Source: Amycolatopsis anabasis (lineage in GTDB: Bacteria > Actinomycetota > Actinomycetes > Mycobacteriales > Pseudonocardiaceae). Taken from it: 64,000 nucleotides of DNA. The number at the start of each line of letters is the position of its first letter. Position 1 is the first letter of the stretch. Position numbers and translations under genes: made by a program. The stretch spans positions 186,001 to 250,000 of the forward strand of contig NZ_VTHK01000001.1 in NCBI RefSeq assembly GCF_009765355.1. The letters are read 5' to 3'. The notes beneath the pieces were generated by a model. That model worked only from the letters and a program-made list of their open reading frames with translations, ran no database searches and had not been told where the DNA came from. Shown piece by piece: positions 17,156 to 26,251 of the stretch.

Positions 17156-18721
17156 GTGCCCAGGCCGACCGAGCAGAACGCCACATCCGCGCCCGAGTCC
17201 CTCGACGCGCGGCAGAGAGTGGCGCCGAGCCGGACCGAGCCGCTGGTCGCCGCGGCCACCCGGCCGATCGGCGGACCGCTGGGCGACCACGCCGCGGTGG
17301 GCCGCCACTGGTTCTGGTCACCGCTGCGCGTGGTGCTGCTGCTCGCGATGCTCACCCTGGTGTTCGGCTGGTTCGGCAAGGCGGGCTGCATCCAGCAGTT
17401 CACCAACGACCAGGGCCAGGCCGAACTGGACTGGCGATCCGGCCGGCCGTACGTGGCGATGTGCTACTCCGACATCGTCCCGCTCTACGGCGCGGAACGG
17501 CTGAACAACCCGGACACGTTCCCGTACGCCACCAAATGGGTCGACGACGAGGGCACCCCGAACGCGCACGACCGGTACATGGAGTACCCGGTGCTGACCG
17601 GGCTCTTCCAGTGGGTCAACGCGAAGCTCACGCACGGCTGGCTCGCGATCGCCGGCTCCGGCTGGTTGCCGAGCGCGATCCCGGTCGCGGTCTACTTCAA
17701 CATCACCGCGTTCTTCCTGGCCGTGGCGTGGCTGGCGACCGTGTGGGCGGTGAACCGGATCGCGGGACGCAGACCGTGGGACGCCGCGCTGGTCGCGCTC
17801 TCCCCGCTGGTCATCGTGCACGCGTTCACCAACTTCGACGCGATGTCCGCGGCGTTCGCGGCGACCGGCATGCTCGCCTGGGCGCGGCGCAGACCGTGGC
17901 TCGCCGGAATCCTGCTCGGGCTGGGCGCGGCGGCCAAGCTCTACCCGTTGTTCCTGCTCGGCCCGCTGCTCGTGCTGTGCCTGCGCGCCGGGAAACTGCG
18001 CGAGTTCGGCAAGACCGCGGGCGCGACCGTGGGCACCTGGCTCGTGGTGAATGTCCCGTTCGCGCTGACCCTGCCGACCGGGTGGCGCGAGTTCTTCCGC
18101 CTCAACACCGAGCGCGGGATGGACCCCGACTCGCTGTACAACGTCATCTCCTACTTCACCGGCTGGACCGGGTTCGACGGGCCGCTGGCCCGGGGCGAGA
18201 CGCCGATCTGGCTGAACATCGTGAGCGGCGGGCTGTTCCTGATCTGCTGCGCGGGCGTGGCCTACCTCGCGCTGACCGCGCCGACCCGGCCCCGGGTGGC
18301 GCAGCTGGGTTTCCTGGTGGTCGCCGCGTTCCTGCTCACCAACAAGGTGTGGAGCCCGCAGTATTCGCTGTGGCTGGTGCCGCTGGCCGTGCTGGCGATC
18401 CCGCGCTGGAAACCGATCCTCGGCTGGATGCTGATCGACGCGCTGGTCTGGGCGCCGCGGATGTTCTACTACCTCGGCGAGGACAAGAAGGGCCTGCCCG
18501 AGGGCTGGTTCCTGGGCACCGTGGTGATCCGGGACCTCGCGGTGCTCGCGCTGTGCGTGCTGGTGATCCGCGAGATCTACCGCCCGGCCACCGATCTGGT
18601 CCGGCTGAACGGGGACGACGACCCCGCGGGCGGGGTGCTCGACCGCGCCCGCGACGTCGTCACCTTCCCCCCGATCCGGTGGCCTCAGCGCACCAGCAGC
18701 CCGCCCGAGCTCAGCGGGTAG
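17156..18721 (+). CDS. GT87-family membrane glycosyltransferase
   Basis: The 521-residue protein has ten or so membrane helices and the layout of polyprenol-phosphate-dependent mannosyltransferases of family GT87 (DUF2029): a periplasmic acidic stretch after TM1 (CYSDIVPLYG), the YPVLTG motif, GAAAKLYPLFLLGPLL, and NKVWSPQYSLWL near the C-terminal third. It probably adds mannose or a related sugar to a lipid-linked envelope glycan outside the membrane. Its location next to the class A PBP is shared with mycobacterial Rv0051. GTG at 17156 is the likely start. Its 3' end overlaps the convergent gene by 37 bp. Confidence 0.88.
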   Translation: MPRPTEQNATSAPESLDARQRVAPSRTEPLVAAATRPIGGPLGDHAAVGRHWFWSPLRVVLLLAMLTLVFGWFGKAGCIQQFTNDQGQAELDWRSGRPYVAMCYSDIVPLYGAERLNNPDTFPYATKWVDDEGTPNAHDRYMEYPVLTGLFQWVNAKLTHGWLAIAGSGWLPSAIPVAVYFNITAFFLAVAWLATVWAVNRIAGRRPWDAALVALSPLVIVHAFTNFDAMSAAFAATGMLAWARRRPWLAGILLGLGAAAKLYPLFLLGPLLVLCLRAGKLREFGKTAGATVGTWLVVNVPFALTLPTGWREFFRLNTERGMDPDSLYNVISYFTGWTGFDGPLARGETPIWLNIVSGGLFLICCAGVAYLALTAPTRPRVAQLGFLVVAAFLLTNKVWSPQYSLWLVPLAVLAIPRWKPILGWMLIDALVWAPRMFYYLGEDKKGLPEGWFLGTVVIRDLAVLALCVLVIREIYRPATDLVRLNGDDDPAGGVLDRARDVVTFPPIRWPQRTSSPPELSG

Positions 18722-19227
18722 AACGGGACGGTCCCGCTGCACGGCAGCGCGTCGTGCTCGAATCCGGCGAACGCCCAGCTCCAGCCGATCCGGTCCCCGC
18801 GCGGCCCGTTGTCCTGCACGGTCAGGCCGACCCGCTTGCCGACCACGTTCACCCCAGGCAGGCCCGGCAGCTCGGCCGTTTCGACGATCCCGGTCACCAC
18901 GGACACGTTCCCCTGCGTGGCCACGCAGTCGACCCGGCCGCCGAACTCGCCGAACGGCGCCCCGTCCGCCCGCCGATGATTCACGTGGAACCGGCCCTTG
19001 GCCTGGGTGAGCTGCCCGTGCGCGGCGATCGAGAACCGCACCGGGTCGCCCTGGAAGCCGGGGAAGTCGAGCACGAGCCCGCCGGACCCGGCGACGGTCG
19101 ACGCGGGCGGGATCGTGGGTCCCGCCGGGGCGTCCGCGTGCGCCGGGGTGGCCGCCACGAGCGCGGTGCCGACCCCGGCCAGCACGGCGAACATGATCCT
19201 GGTCGCACGAGATCCCTTGATGCGCAT
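18685..19227 (-). CDS. Secreted protein of unknown function
   Basis: The 180-residue product starts MRIKGSRATRIMFAVLAGVGTALVAATPAHAD, a clear Sec signal peptide with an AHA cleavage site. The mature part is beta-rich (GGLVLDFPGFQGDPVRFSI, GRFHVNHRRADG, VNVVGKRVGLTVQDNG) with two Cys that may pair. The ATG at 19227 follows GGGAGGAAC; a GTG six codons earlier is less likely. It resembles secreted repetin-type hypotheticals of actinomycetes. No function is assigned. The last 37 bp overlap the GT87 gene. Confidence 0.72.
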   Translation of the reverse strand: MRIKGSRATRIMFAVLAGVGTALVAATPAHADAPAGPTIPPASTVAGSGGLVLDFPGFQGDPVRFSIAAHGQLTQAKGRFHVNHRRADGAPFGEFGGRVDCVATQGNVSVVTGIVETAELPGLPGVNVVGKRVGLTVQDNGPRGDRIGWSWAFAGFEHDALPCSGTVPFYPLSSGGLLVR

Positions 19228-19267
19228 GGAGTTCCTCCCTCTCACCGGACCTGGGTGCGGTCCGTGA

Positions 19268-20653
19268 CTACGGGATCGACTCTCGCGCGGAACCGGCCGC
19301 GAACCCTCCCGCCGCGGGGCGAACCGGCCCCCTCCCGCGGGGGAGACGCGGTTCCCGCGGTCGCACCGGCTCGGCGGCGAGGAAGGCGAAGAACAGCCCG
19401 GCCAGCAGCGCGGCCCGGCCCCAGACGCCGATCATCACCGCCTGCGCGGCGAACCCGTCGTAAATGCCCGAGCCGTGGCCGGTCTGCAACGCGCCGAACC
19501 AGCGGAAGAGCCCGATGCCCAGCGCCAGATCGGCGGCGAAGTAGGCGAACACCCACGGCAGCCGGACCCGCACCAGCACGAACATCGGCAGCAGCCACAA
19601 CGTGTACTGCGGCGAGTGCACCTTGTGCAGCAACAGGAATCCGCACAGCATGGCCGCGCACACCGGCAGGAACGGGAACTCGCCCTCGCGCCGGTAGCGG
19701 CGCCAGCCGAGCACGCAGGCCAGCGCGAACGAGGCGAGCACCAGCACCGGGGACAGCACGCCGACCAAGGACTGGAAACCCGCCTTGTCCGGATCCGACT
19801 CCGGCCGGAACGCCCAGTACCACAGCGAGTTCGTGGTGACGTCGATCTTCCGGTCCGCCTGGAACTCGAACGACGCCCACCAGCCCCGGAACCCGGCGAG
19901 CGCGAACGGCAGGTTCACCGCGACCGCGGTGCCGAGCGCGACCGCGACCACCCGCAGCGCGCCCCGCACATCCAGCCACGGGCTCGCCGGATCGCCTTCC
20001 TTCCCGGCCCGCCCGCCGGTGAGCACGTACAACGCGAGCGGCGCCACGAACAGCGCCGGGTACAGCTTCAGCGCGAACCCGAGGCCGAGCAGCACGGCGG
20101 CCGCGGTCGCCCGCCGCCGCAACGACCAGTCGTCCTTCAGCAGCAGGACCGCGAAGGCCGCCACCGAGGCGGCCACCGCGGCCAGGTCCCAGTTGTGGAA
20201 GGCGTACAGCACCAGCGGCGGCCCGATCGCCCACAGCAGCGCGCGCCAGCCCGCGAGCCGTCCCAGCAGCCACCCGGTGAGCAGGCCGAAGGGGGCGAGC
20301 AGCAGTGCCGAGAGCGCGAGGAAACCGGCGTCGGTGTTGGCGAACGCGGCCCCGGCCCAGATCAGCATCCCGGTGAGGACCGGGTACTCGACGGTGCCGC
20401 CGACCGGATCGCCGCGTTCGTTGAGCCCGCCGCCGACATAGGGGAAGACGTGCTTGTCGACATCCCGGCCCTGCCACAGGAACTGGATGTCGGAGTAGCA
20501 GAAATCGGCGAAGTTGCGCTGCCCGTAGTCCGGCTCGCTGCGCCCCGATTCGCTGAAGAACGGTCCGGTGCAACGGTCCTTGTTGGCGAAGCCGAGCGCG
20601 AGGGTGACCCCGCACAGCAGCACCAGCACCGCGGCGATTCGCCTCGCGGTCAC
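19268..20653 (-). CDS. Second GT87-family membrane glycosyltransferase
   Basis: The 461-residue protein is a paralogue in architecture of the gene at 17156: TM1, an acidic periplasmic loop (FCYSDIQFLWQGRDVD), EYPVLTGMLIW, GLGFALKLYPALFVAPLAL and LLHKVHSPQYTLWLLP. The conserved Asp and the K-V-x-S-P-Q-Y pattern are shared by both. It begins with a GTG that overlaps the stop of the upstream endonuclease IV gene by 4 bp, so it is co-translated with a DNA repair enzyme, an odd pairing without obvious functional logic. Confidence 0.85.
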   Translation of the reverse strand: MTARRIAAVLVLLCGVTLALGFANKDRCTGPFFSESGRSEPDYGQRNFADFCYSDIQFLWQGRDVDKHVFPYVGGGLNERGDPVGGTVEYPVLTGMLIWAGAAFANTDAGFLALSALLLAPFGLLTGWLLGRLAGWRALLWAIGPPLVLYAFHNWDLAAVAASVAAFAVLLLKDDWSLRRRATAAAVLLGLGFALKLYPALFVAPLALYVLTGGRAGKEGDPASPWLDVRGALRVVAVALGTAVAVNLPFALAGFRGWWASFEFQADRKIDVTTNSLWYWAFRPESDPDKAGFQSLVGVLSPVLVLASFALACVLGWRRYRREGEFPFLPVCAAMLCGFLLLHKVHSPQYTLWLLPMFVLVRVRLPWVFAYFAADLALGIGLFRWFGALQTGHGSGIYDGFAAQAVMIGVWGRAALLAGLFFAFLAAEPVRPREPRLPRGRGPVRPAAGGFAAGSARESIP

Positions 20654-21426
20654 TTCCGCACTGCCTCCCGCACGTACGCGATGTCCGCGGCCTGGCCTTC
20701 GTCCGGCGTCTCCACGATCACCGGCGCTCCCGCCTCGGCCGCGACCTGAACCAGCACCTCCGGGTCGATCGTGCCGTCCCCGCCGACGACGTTCGCGTGC
20801 CGGTCCCGGGTGGAACCGAACTCGTCGCGGGAGTTGTTCAGGTGCACCAGGTCGATCCGTCCGGTGATGGCCTTGACCCGGTCCACCACGCCGTCCAGCT
20901 CCCAGCCCGCCGCGAAGGCGTGGCAGGTGTCCAGGCAGAACCCGGGATCGAACTCGCCCACCTCGTCCCACAACCGGGCCAGCGCGTCGAGGTGCCGGGC
21001 CATCGCGTTGTCCCCGCCCGCGGTGTTCTCGATCAGGATCGGCACCGGGAACCCGCCGTCCGCGGCCTGGCGTTCGAAGAGCTTGCGCCAGTTGGCGAAC
21101 CCCTCGGCCGCGTCCTCGCCCTGGCGCACGTGCCCGCCGTGCACGATCAGGCCCTTCGCGCCGATGCCGGCGGCGCCCTTCGCCTGCTGCAGCACGGATT
21201 TGCGGGACGGGATGCGGATGCGGTTGTTCAGCGACGCCACGTTCAGCACGTATGGCGAGTGGATGAAGACGTCCACATCGGACGCGATGATGGCGTCCGC
21301 GTTCGCGTGCCGGACCGGCGCCTTCCAGCCCTGCGGATCGGAGAGGAAGAACTGCATGACCTCGGCGCCCCGATCGAGCGCGGCGGTGAGCGGATCGTCG
21401 TCCCGGACATGAGCACCAATTCGCAT
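20650..21426 (-). CDS. nfo: Endonuclease IV (AP endonuclease)
   Basis: The 258-residue TIM-barrel protein has the metal-ligand motifs of endonuclease IV: IHSPYVLN, VHGGH, ILIENTAGG, CLDTCHAFAAGW and HLNNSRDEFGSTRDRHANVVGG, ending with IVETPDEG. It nicks DNA 5' of abasic sites in base-excision repair using zinc. Length matches the short actinobacterial form. It is the first gene of a two-gene unit with the GT87 protein. Confidence 0.93.
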   Translation of the reverse strand: MRIGAHVRDDDPLTAALDRGAEVMQFFLSDPQGWKAPVRHANADAIIASDVDVFIHSPYVLNVASLNNRIRIPSRKSVLQQAKGAAGIGAKGLIVHGGHVRQGEDAAEGFANWRKLFERQAADGGFPVPILIENTAGGDNAMARHLDALARLWDEVGEFDPGFCLDTCHAFAAGWELDGVVDRVKAITGRIDLVHLNNSRDEFGSTRDRHANVVGGDGTIDPEVLVQVAAEAGAPVIVETPDEGQAADIAYVREAVRK

Positions 21427-21547
21427 GCCGCGACGCTACAGGCGACCCACTGGACGGGAATTTCCCAACTCGAAGGACAGCGGTCACGCAGGTGGAGTAC
21501 GGTGAGCGCGTTCCGTGAGGCAGCGTCGGGATGCCGGAGGGCGACAC

Positions 21548-22366
21548 ATGGGGAAGACCGCACGTCGGGTCAGCACACTGGGTTTCGCGGTGGCGGCTTC
21601 CGCCGCACTGGTCCTGCCCGGTACCGCGAGCGCCGCACCCGGCCCGGATCCGCTCCTCCACGGCGACTGCCACGCCACGCTGAAGGACAAGGACGGGCGG
21701 CCGGTGACGGTCGACGTCGGCGCGCTGGTCGACAAGCCCGGCCTGCTGGACCTCGGCCTGGGCAGTGAATCGACCGGCGCCGGGAAAGACGGCAAACCGC
21801 TGCTTTCCCTCCCGGTCTCGGACCTCGTGCACGGGCTCGGCCTGAGCAATGTGCCCGTGGTCAACGAAGCCGCCACGGTCGTCTGCGACACCGCGAAGAC
21901 TGCGGGCAACGGGGTGGCTGGCGCGCTGGAATCAGCGCTTCCCGGCGACGACAACGAGCCCGCCCCGCCGGACCACAAGCCGGGGCCGGGCAAGCCTATC
22001 CCGCCGACTCCTGGCAAACCCACTCCACCGAACCCCGGCAAGCCGGGTGGGGACCAGGTCAGCCCGGTGGTGAGCAACCCGTTCAACCCGGACGTGTTCG
22101 CCCCGGTCTCCGCCTTCCCCCGCGTCGGCACCGCGATCTCGGCGACCCTGCCGCTGACCGCCCCGGGCATCATCCCGCCGGTCGCGCCCGGCCTCAGCCC
22201 GGAGACCCCGCCGCCGCCGAACGTGGTCGCGCAGAACTCCGGCACCGCGGAAGCGCTGCCCGCCGCCAACCCGCCCGCGCGGCTGCCGCTGCTGCTCGCC
22301 GTGCTCGCGCTGGCCCTGGTGGCCGCAGCGCTGGTGCGGAGCTGGATGCGCCGCAAGGCCGCGTAG
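21548..22366 (+). CDS. Secreted C-terminally anchored protein, paralogue 1
   Basis: The 272-residue protein has a signal peptide ending TASAAPG, an N-terminal folded region with two Cys (HGDCHATL and VVCDTAKT), a Pro/Gly/Lys linker (PGPGKPIPPTPGKP), and a final hydrophobic helix LPLLLAVLALALVAAALVRSW followed by RRKAA. That ending would hold it in the membrane with a positive cytoplasmic tail; no LPxTG is present. It is the first of three tandem genes with the same ending. ATG behind GGAGGGCG. Function unknown. Confidence 0.78.
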   Translation: MGKTARRVSTLGFAVAASAALVLPGTASAAPGPDPLLHGDCHATLKDKDGRPVTVDVGALVDKPGLLDLGLGSESTGAGKDGKPLLSLPVSDLVHGLGLSNVPVVNEAATVVCDTAKTAGNGVAGALESALPGDDNEPAPPDHKPGPGKPIPPTPGKPTPPNPGKPGGDQVSPVVSNPFNPDVFAPVSAFPRVGTAISATLPLTAPGIIPPVAPGLSPETPPPPNVVAQNSGTAEALPAANPPARLPLLLAVLALALVAAALVRSWMRRKAA

Positions 22367-22512
22367 GACCGTCCGGCGCCAAACCTTCACACTGCGTCAC
22401 CGCGTTTCCACCCGTTTGCGCGGGTCGTCGCGGTATGCCCGCGTCACCTGGCCCCGTTAGCGTCGTTGTCCTTAAGAGGTCGACCAGAGCAAAGGCGCTG
22501 GAGGGGCAACTG

Positions 22513-23412
22513 ATGCAAGGGCGAACTCGCAGGGCGACAGCGGTCGGTGCGGCGGCCTTCGTACTCGCGGGCTCGGCGGCGCTGGCCGCACCGGGCACGG
22601 CCGAGGCGACGGTCATCACCGGGAGTTGCGGCAGCACGATCACCGGCAAGCCCGGCGACGCGATCCGCGTCGATCCGTCCAGCCTGCTCGGCCTGCCCAA
22701 GGGCACCCTTCCGGCCCTCGACCTCGGGTTCATCTCGCTGGGCACCAAGACGCTCTCCAAAGCGATCCCGATCGTCGGGTCCGTGCTCACCAAGATCTGC
22801 TCGGTCACCGTGACCGGGGTCAACACCGCCGCGTCCCCGGTGGAATCCGGCGCGAGCGCGGTCAACCAGGCCGTCACCAACGGCGCGAAAGCGTTCGGGG
22901 ACGCGGTCGGCGGCGCCCTCAAACCGGGCGGATCCTCGCAGAAGCCACCCGCCAACGGTTCGCCGCAGACCCCGCCGGGCAACGGCACGAACACTCCGGG
23001 TGGTCAGGTCGGCGGGCCCGCGCCGGGCGGTCATCTCCCGGAATCCACCAGCCCGGTCCTCGGCGGCGACCCGGCGAGTTTCGGGATCCTCCCGGCCAGC
23101 TTCGGCGGCGGCTGGGCCGGAATGCGCGACTACAGCGGACTCCCGTACGCGACCGCGGGCCTGTTCGCACCCTCGCCGGGCGTCCGGTACGGCGGCCAGA
23201 TCCCGGGATACGCGCCGGAATTCGGCATCCTCGGCCAGGACGGCAAGCAGAGCGCGGGCAATCCCGGAATCCAGAACGCGGGCAACGCCGAGGCGCTGCC
23301 CGGCGGTGCCGGTGACGGCGTCGGCTTCCCGGTGCTGCTCGCGGTGCTGGCGCTTTCCGGCGTGAGCGCGGCCCTGGTGCGGACCTGGGTGCTGCGGAAA
23401 ATTACCGGCTAG
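22513..23412 (+). CDS. Secreted C-terminally anchored protein, paralogue 2
   Basis: The 299-residue protein has a signal peptide (ATAVGAAAFVLAGSAALAAPG), an N-terminal Cys-containing domain (GSCGSTITGKPGDAIRVDPS, KICSVTVTG), a Pro/Gly-rich linker, the motif PEFGILGQDG shared with the next gene, and a C-terminal helix PVLLAVLALSGVSAALVRTW with VLRKITG after it. The N-terminal GKPGDAI segment also matches the next gene (GSPGDAV), showing duplication. ATG at 22513 follows GGAGGGGC. Its role is probably at the cell envelope; nothing more can be said. Confidence 0.78.
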   Translation: MQGRTRRATAVGAAAFVLAGSAALAAPGTAEATVITGSCGSTITGKPGDAIRVDPSSLLGLPKGTLPALDLGFISLGTKTLSKAIPIVGSVLTKICSVTVTGVNTAASPVESGASAVNQAVTNGAKAFGDAVGGALKPGGSSQKPPANGSPQTPPGNGTNTPGGQVGGPAPGGHLPESTSPVLGGDPASFGILPASFGGGWAGMRDYSGLPYATAGLFAPSPGVRYGGQIPGYAPEFGILGQDGKQSAGNPGIQNAGNAEALPGGAGDGVGFPVLLAVLALSGVSAALVRTWVLRKITG

Positions 23413-23485
23413 TATCTTCGAGCGTCTCGGCTCGTTGTTTACCGTGGAACCTTTCTGCCCTCGATACGACCGAAGGAAAGTGCTC

Positions 23486-24370
23486 GTGCGGAAACTGCAA
23501 TCCCGGATCGTCCGCAAGGCCCTGGGCGGCGCCGCGATCGCGGCGATCATGACCGGCAGCGCGTTCCTCACCGGGGGCACCGCTTCGGCCTCGACCCAGC
23601 TCGCGCCGAACTGCACCGGCGGGGTCACCGGTTCGCCTGGGGACGCGGTGGCGATCAACTCCACCCCGCTCGCCGAGATCGTGCGCAGCGCCGCGAAGCA
23701 GAAGGTGTTCGTCCTCAACGGTGTCGACCCGGACAAGCTGGCCACCGCGGTGAACAACGGCGGGCCGGTCGAGGCCGGGGCCGTGCCCGGCAGCGGCACC
23801 ACGCAGTTCAGCGGCGCGCAGGTCGCCGAGCTGGTGGGCGCGCGGATCAAGGGCAACCCGGCGCTGGGTTGGTGGCCCGCCACCAACCCGACCGAGAACC
23901 TGAATTTCATCAAGAACAAGCTCGCCGGGACCTGCGGGCTGACCATCCAGAGCAACTGGGTGCCGCCGACCACTTCGTCGCAGCAGCCTGCCGGCGGTCA
24001 CCCCGGTCGCCCGGGCACCGCCGCCCCCGGCACCGGCGGCAGCCTCCCGGGCTCCGGCGCCGGTGGCATCGCCCCGCCGCGCGACTACAGCAACATCCCG
24101 GCCGCCACTCCCGGTGCCGCCCTGCCGCCCGGCGCGCGGTACCCGACCGGCGCGCCGATCCCCGGCCAGCAGTCGCCCGAGTTCGGCATCCTCGGCCAGG
24201 ACGGCAACGCCGCGCCCGGCCAGGCCGACGTGCGCAACGCCGGGCAGGCCGACGCGCTGGCCGCCGACTCCTCGCGCGACACCGTGCAGCTGCCCATGCT
24301 GCTCGCCGTCGTCGCGCTCGCCGGCGTCACCGCCGCGCTGGTCCGCACCTGGGTGCTGCGCCGCGCATAG
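23486..24370 (+). CDS. Secreted C-terminally anchored protein, paralogue 3
   Basis: The 294-residue protein carries a signal peptide (GGAAIAAIMTGSAFLTGGTASA), the CTGGVTGSPGDAVAINS segment shared with paralogue 2, a middle region with GWWPATNPTENLNFIKNKL not found in the others, a Pro/Gly linker, PEFGILGQDG, and the terminal helix MLLAVVALAGVTAALVRTW then VLRRA. The GTG at 23486 is chosen since AAGGAAAG lies just upstream. It ends 80 bp before rpsF, so read-through into the ribosomal operon is possible. Confidence 0.78.
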   Translation: MRKLQSRIVRKALGGAAIAAIMTGSAFLTGGTASASTQLAPNCTGGVTGSPGDAVAINSTPLAEIVRSAAKQKVFVLNGVDPDKLATAVNNGGPVEAGAVPGSGTTQFSGAQVAELVGARIKGNPALGWWPATNPTENLNFIKNKLAGTCGLTIQSNWVPPTTSSQQPAGGHPGRPGTAAPGTGGSLPGSGAGGIAPPRDYSNIPAATPGAALPPGARYPTGAPIPGQQSPEFGILGQDGNAAPGQADVRNAGQADALAADSSRDTVQLPMLLAVVALAGVTAALVRTWVLRRA

Positions 24371-24398
24371 CGCCACGTAGACTGCTCGATCGGACAAC

Positions 24399-24441
24399 CC
24401 TCCTGCCACGGACAGTCCGTGGCCGCTGAGCCCACAGGAGG
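24399..24441 (+). promoter_or_regulatory. Folded rpsF leader, S6:S18-type
   Basis: CCTCCTG (24399-24405) pairs with CAGGAGG (24435-24441), which contains the Shine-Dalgarno of rpsF. Inside lies a hairpin, CCACGGA-CAG-TCCGTGG, followed by an unpaired CCGCTGAG stretch. A stem that hides the SD with a CCG-bearing bulge is the known form of the S6:S18 mRNA site by which the protein pair represses its own operon. TAGACT at 24378-24383 is a possible -10. Confidence 0.65.
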
Positions 24442-24450
24442 TGAGTGGTT

Positions 24451-24798
24451 GTGTCGCGTCATTACGAGGTCATGGTGATCCTCGATCCCACCCTCGACGA
24501 GCGCACGGTCGCCCCGACGCTGGACACGTTTCTCAACGTGATCCGGACGTCCGGCGGCAGCGTCGAAAAGGTCGACGTCTGGGGCCGTCGCCGCCTCGCG
24601 TACGAGATCAAGAAGCACGCCGAGGGCATCTACGCGCTGCTGGACCTGAACTCGACGCCGGACGCCGTCAAGGAGCTCGACCGGCAGCTGTCGCTGCAGG
24701 AGACCGTGCTGCGCACCAAGGTCGTGCGCCGCGAGGTCCCGCGCCCCGGTTCGCGCCTCGTTCGGAAGCCCGCAGCCAAGCCGACCGCGAAAGCCTGA
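24451..24798 (+). CDS. rpsF: 30S ribosomal protein S6
   Basis: The 115-residue protein reads [21 protein letters not shown] and [32 protein letters not shown], the conserved S6 core with one alpha/beta ferredoxin-like fold. The C-terminal tail is basic. It binds 16S rRNA in the platform with S18. The third of three clustered GTG codons (24451) gives the right SD spacing and the conserved start. First gene of rpsF-ssb-rpsR-rplI. Confidence 0.97.
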   Translation: MSRHYEVMVILDPTLDERTVAPTLDTFLNVIRTSGGSVEKVDVWGRRRLAYEIKKHAEGIYALLDLNSTPDAVKELDRQLSLQETVLRTKVVRREVPRPGSRLVRKPAAKPTAKA

Positions 24799-24809
24799 GG
24801 CGATAGGCG

Positions 24810-25304
24810 ATGGCAGGAGACACCGTCATCACGGTCGTCGGCAACCTGACCGCCGACCCCGAACTGCGGTTCACCCCGTCCGGCGCGGCCGTGGCGAACT
24901 TCACCGTGGCGTCCACCCCCCGCACCTTCGACCGCCAGTCCGGCGAGTGGAAGGACGGCGAGGCGCTGTTCCTGCGCTGCAACATCTGGCGCCAGGCGGC
25001 GGAGAACGTGGCGGAGAGCCTCACCCGCGGTGCGCGCGTCGTCGTGCAGGGGCGGCTCAAGCAGCGCTCGTTCGAGACCAAGGAAGGCGAGAAGCGCACG
25101 GTCGTCGAGCTCGAGGTCGACGAGATCGGCCCCTCGCTGCGCTACGCCACCGCCAAGGTGAACAAGGTCAGCCGCGGTAGCGGCGGCGGCGGTTTCGGCG
25201 GCGGCCCGGGTGGCGGAGGCGGCGCGCCCGCCGACGACCCGTGGGGCTCCGCACCGCCCGCGGGCGGTGGTGGCGGCGGTTTCGCCGACGAGCCCCCCTT
25301 CTAG
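24810..25304 (+). CDS. ssb: Single-stranded DNA-binding protein
   Basis: The 164-residue protein has an OB fold ([54 protein letters not shown]) covering residues 1-115 and a Gly-rich linker ending in FADEPPF. The acidic DEPPF tip is the contact site for replication and repair partners. ATG 11 bp after rpsF. This is the essential replicative SSB; the operon position beside rpsF/rpsR is standard in actinobacteria. Confidence 0.97.
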   Translation: MAGDTVITVVGNLTADPELRFTPSGAAVANFTVASTPRTFDRQSGEWKDGEALFLRCNIWRQAAENVAESLTRGARVVVQGRLKQRSFETKEGEKRTVVELEVDEIGPSLRYATAKVNKVSRGSGGGGFGGGPGGGGGAPADDPWGSAPPAGGGGGGFADEPPF

Positions 25305-25338
25305 ACCAACCACTTGTTAAGTACCCCAGGAGTTAACC

Positions 25339-25587
25339 GTGGCCAAGCCACCCATTCGTAAGCCGAAGAAGAAGGTCTGCGTTTTCTGCAAGGCCGAGAA
25401 GAAGGGCCGTCCGGAGTCGATCGACTACAAGGACACCAACCTGCTGCGGAAGTACATCTCCGACCGCGGCAAGATCCGGGCTCGCCGGGTCACCGGTAAC
25501 TGCAGCCAGCACCAGCGGGACATCGCGATCGCGGTCAAGAACTCCCGTGAGATGGCGCTGCTGCCCTACACCTCGACCGCTCGCTGA
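25339..25587 (+). CDS. rpsR: 30S ribosomal protein S18
   Basis: The 82-residue protein contains [12 protein letters not shown] and later [18 protein letters not shown]. The CxxC plus Cys/His set marks the zinc-binding C+ form of S18, in contrast to the zinc-free paralogue that many actinobacteria use under zinc starvation. GTG start behind AGGAG. It pairs with S6 on the 30S platform. Confidence 0.97.
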   Translation: MAKPPIRKPKKKVCVFCKAEKKGRPESIDYKDTNLLRKYISDRGKIRARRVTGNCSQHQRDIAIAVKNSREMALLPYTSTAR

Positions 25588-25601
25588 GGGGGCACGGAGT
25601 C

Positions 25602-26060
25602 ATGGCGAAGATCATTCTGACCACTGACGTCGCGAACCTCGGCGGCCCCGGCGACATCGTCGAGGTCAAGGACGGCTACGCCCGCAACTACCTGCTCCCG
25701 CGCGGGTACGCGATCGTGGCCACCAAGGGCGCCGAGAAGAACGTCCGGACCATCCGCCGCGCTCAGGAGAGCCGCCGCATCCGGGACCTGGACCACGCCA
25801 AGGAGGTCAAGGCCACCCTCGAGGGCCTGGGCACCATCCAGCTGTCCGCGAAGGCGGCCGAGGGCTCGAAGAAGCTGTTCGGCTCGGTGACCACCGCGGA
25901 CATCATCTCGGCGATCAAGGCCGCCGGTGGCCCGGTGCTGGACAAGCGGGTCATCGACCTGCGCGACCACATCAAGACCGTCGGCAAGCACCAGGTCAAC
26001 GCCCGGCTGCACCCGGACGTCCAGGCCTCGGTCCGGCTCGAGGTCAAGGCCAAGCAGTAA
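25602..26060 (+). CDS. rplI: 50S ribosomal protein L9
   Basis: The 152-residue protein begins AKIILTTDVANLGGPGDIVEVKDGYARNYLLPRGYAI, the diagnostic L9 N-terminal rRNA-binding domain. A long connecting helix and the C-terminal domain (LFGSVTTADIISAIKAAGG) follow. It ends the ribosomal operon and is followed by a strong terminator. Confidence 0.97.
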   Translation: MAKIILTTDVANLGGPGDIVEVKDGYARNYLLPRGYAIVATKGAEKNVRTIRRAQESRRIRDLDHAKEVKATLEGLGTIQLSAKAAEGSKKLFGSVTTADIISAIKAAGGPVLDKRVIDLRDHIKTVGKHQVNARLHPDVQASVRLEVKAKQ

Positions 26061-26076
26061 GCGCGAACCACGAGGA

Positions 26077-26112
26077 CGGGGCCGCTCTTTCGACATCGGA
26101 GGAGCGGCCCCG
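26077..26112 (+). terminator. Terminator of the rpsF-rplI operon
   Basis: CGGGGCCGCTC and GAGCGGCCCCG form a perfect 11-bp stem with a 14-nt loop, 16 bp after the rplI stop, followed by TTCGTCT. Position and strength fit an intrinsic terminator despite the short T tract. Confidence 0.75.
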
Positions 26113-26251
26113 TTCGTCTATCCGGGGAACGCCCGCACCCCTTCCCACGTCGGAAAAGCTGGGACGGTGGGGCGGATCGATCGGCTTGACGACGTCTGAC
26201 GGCCCCAGGAAACTAGAATCTCACTGAGGGTGAACGAGGGGATGGGCGATC

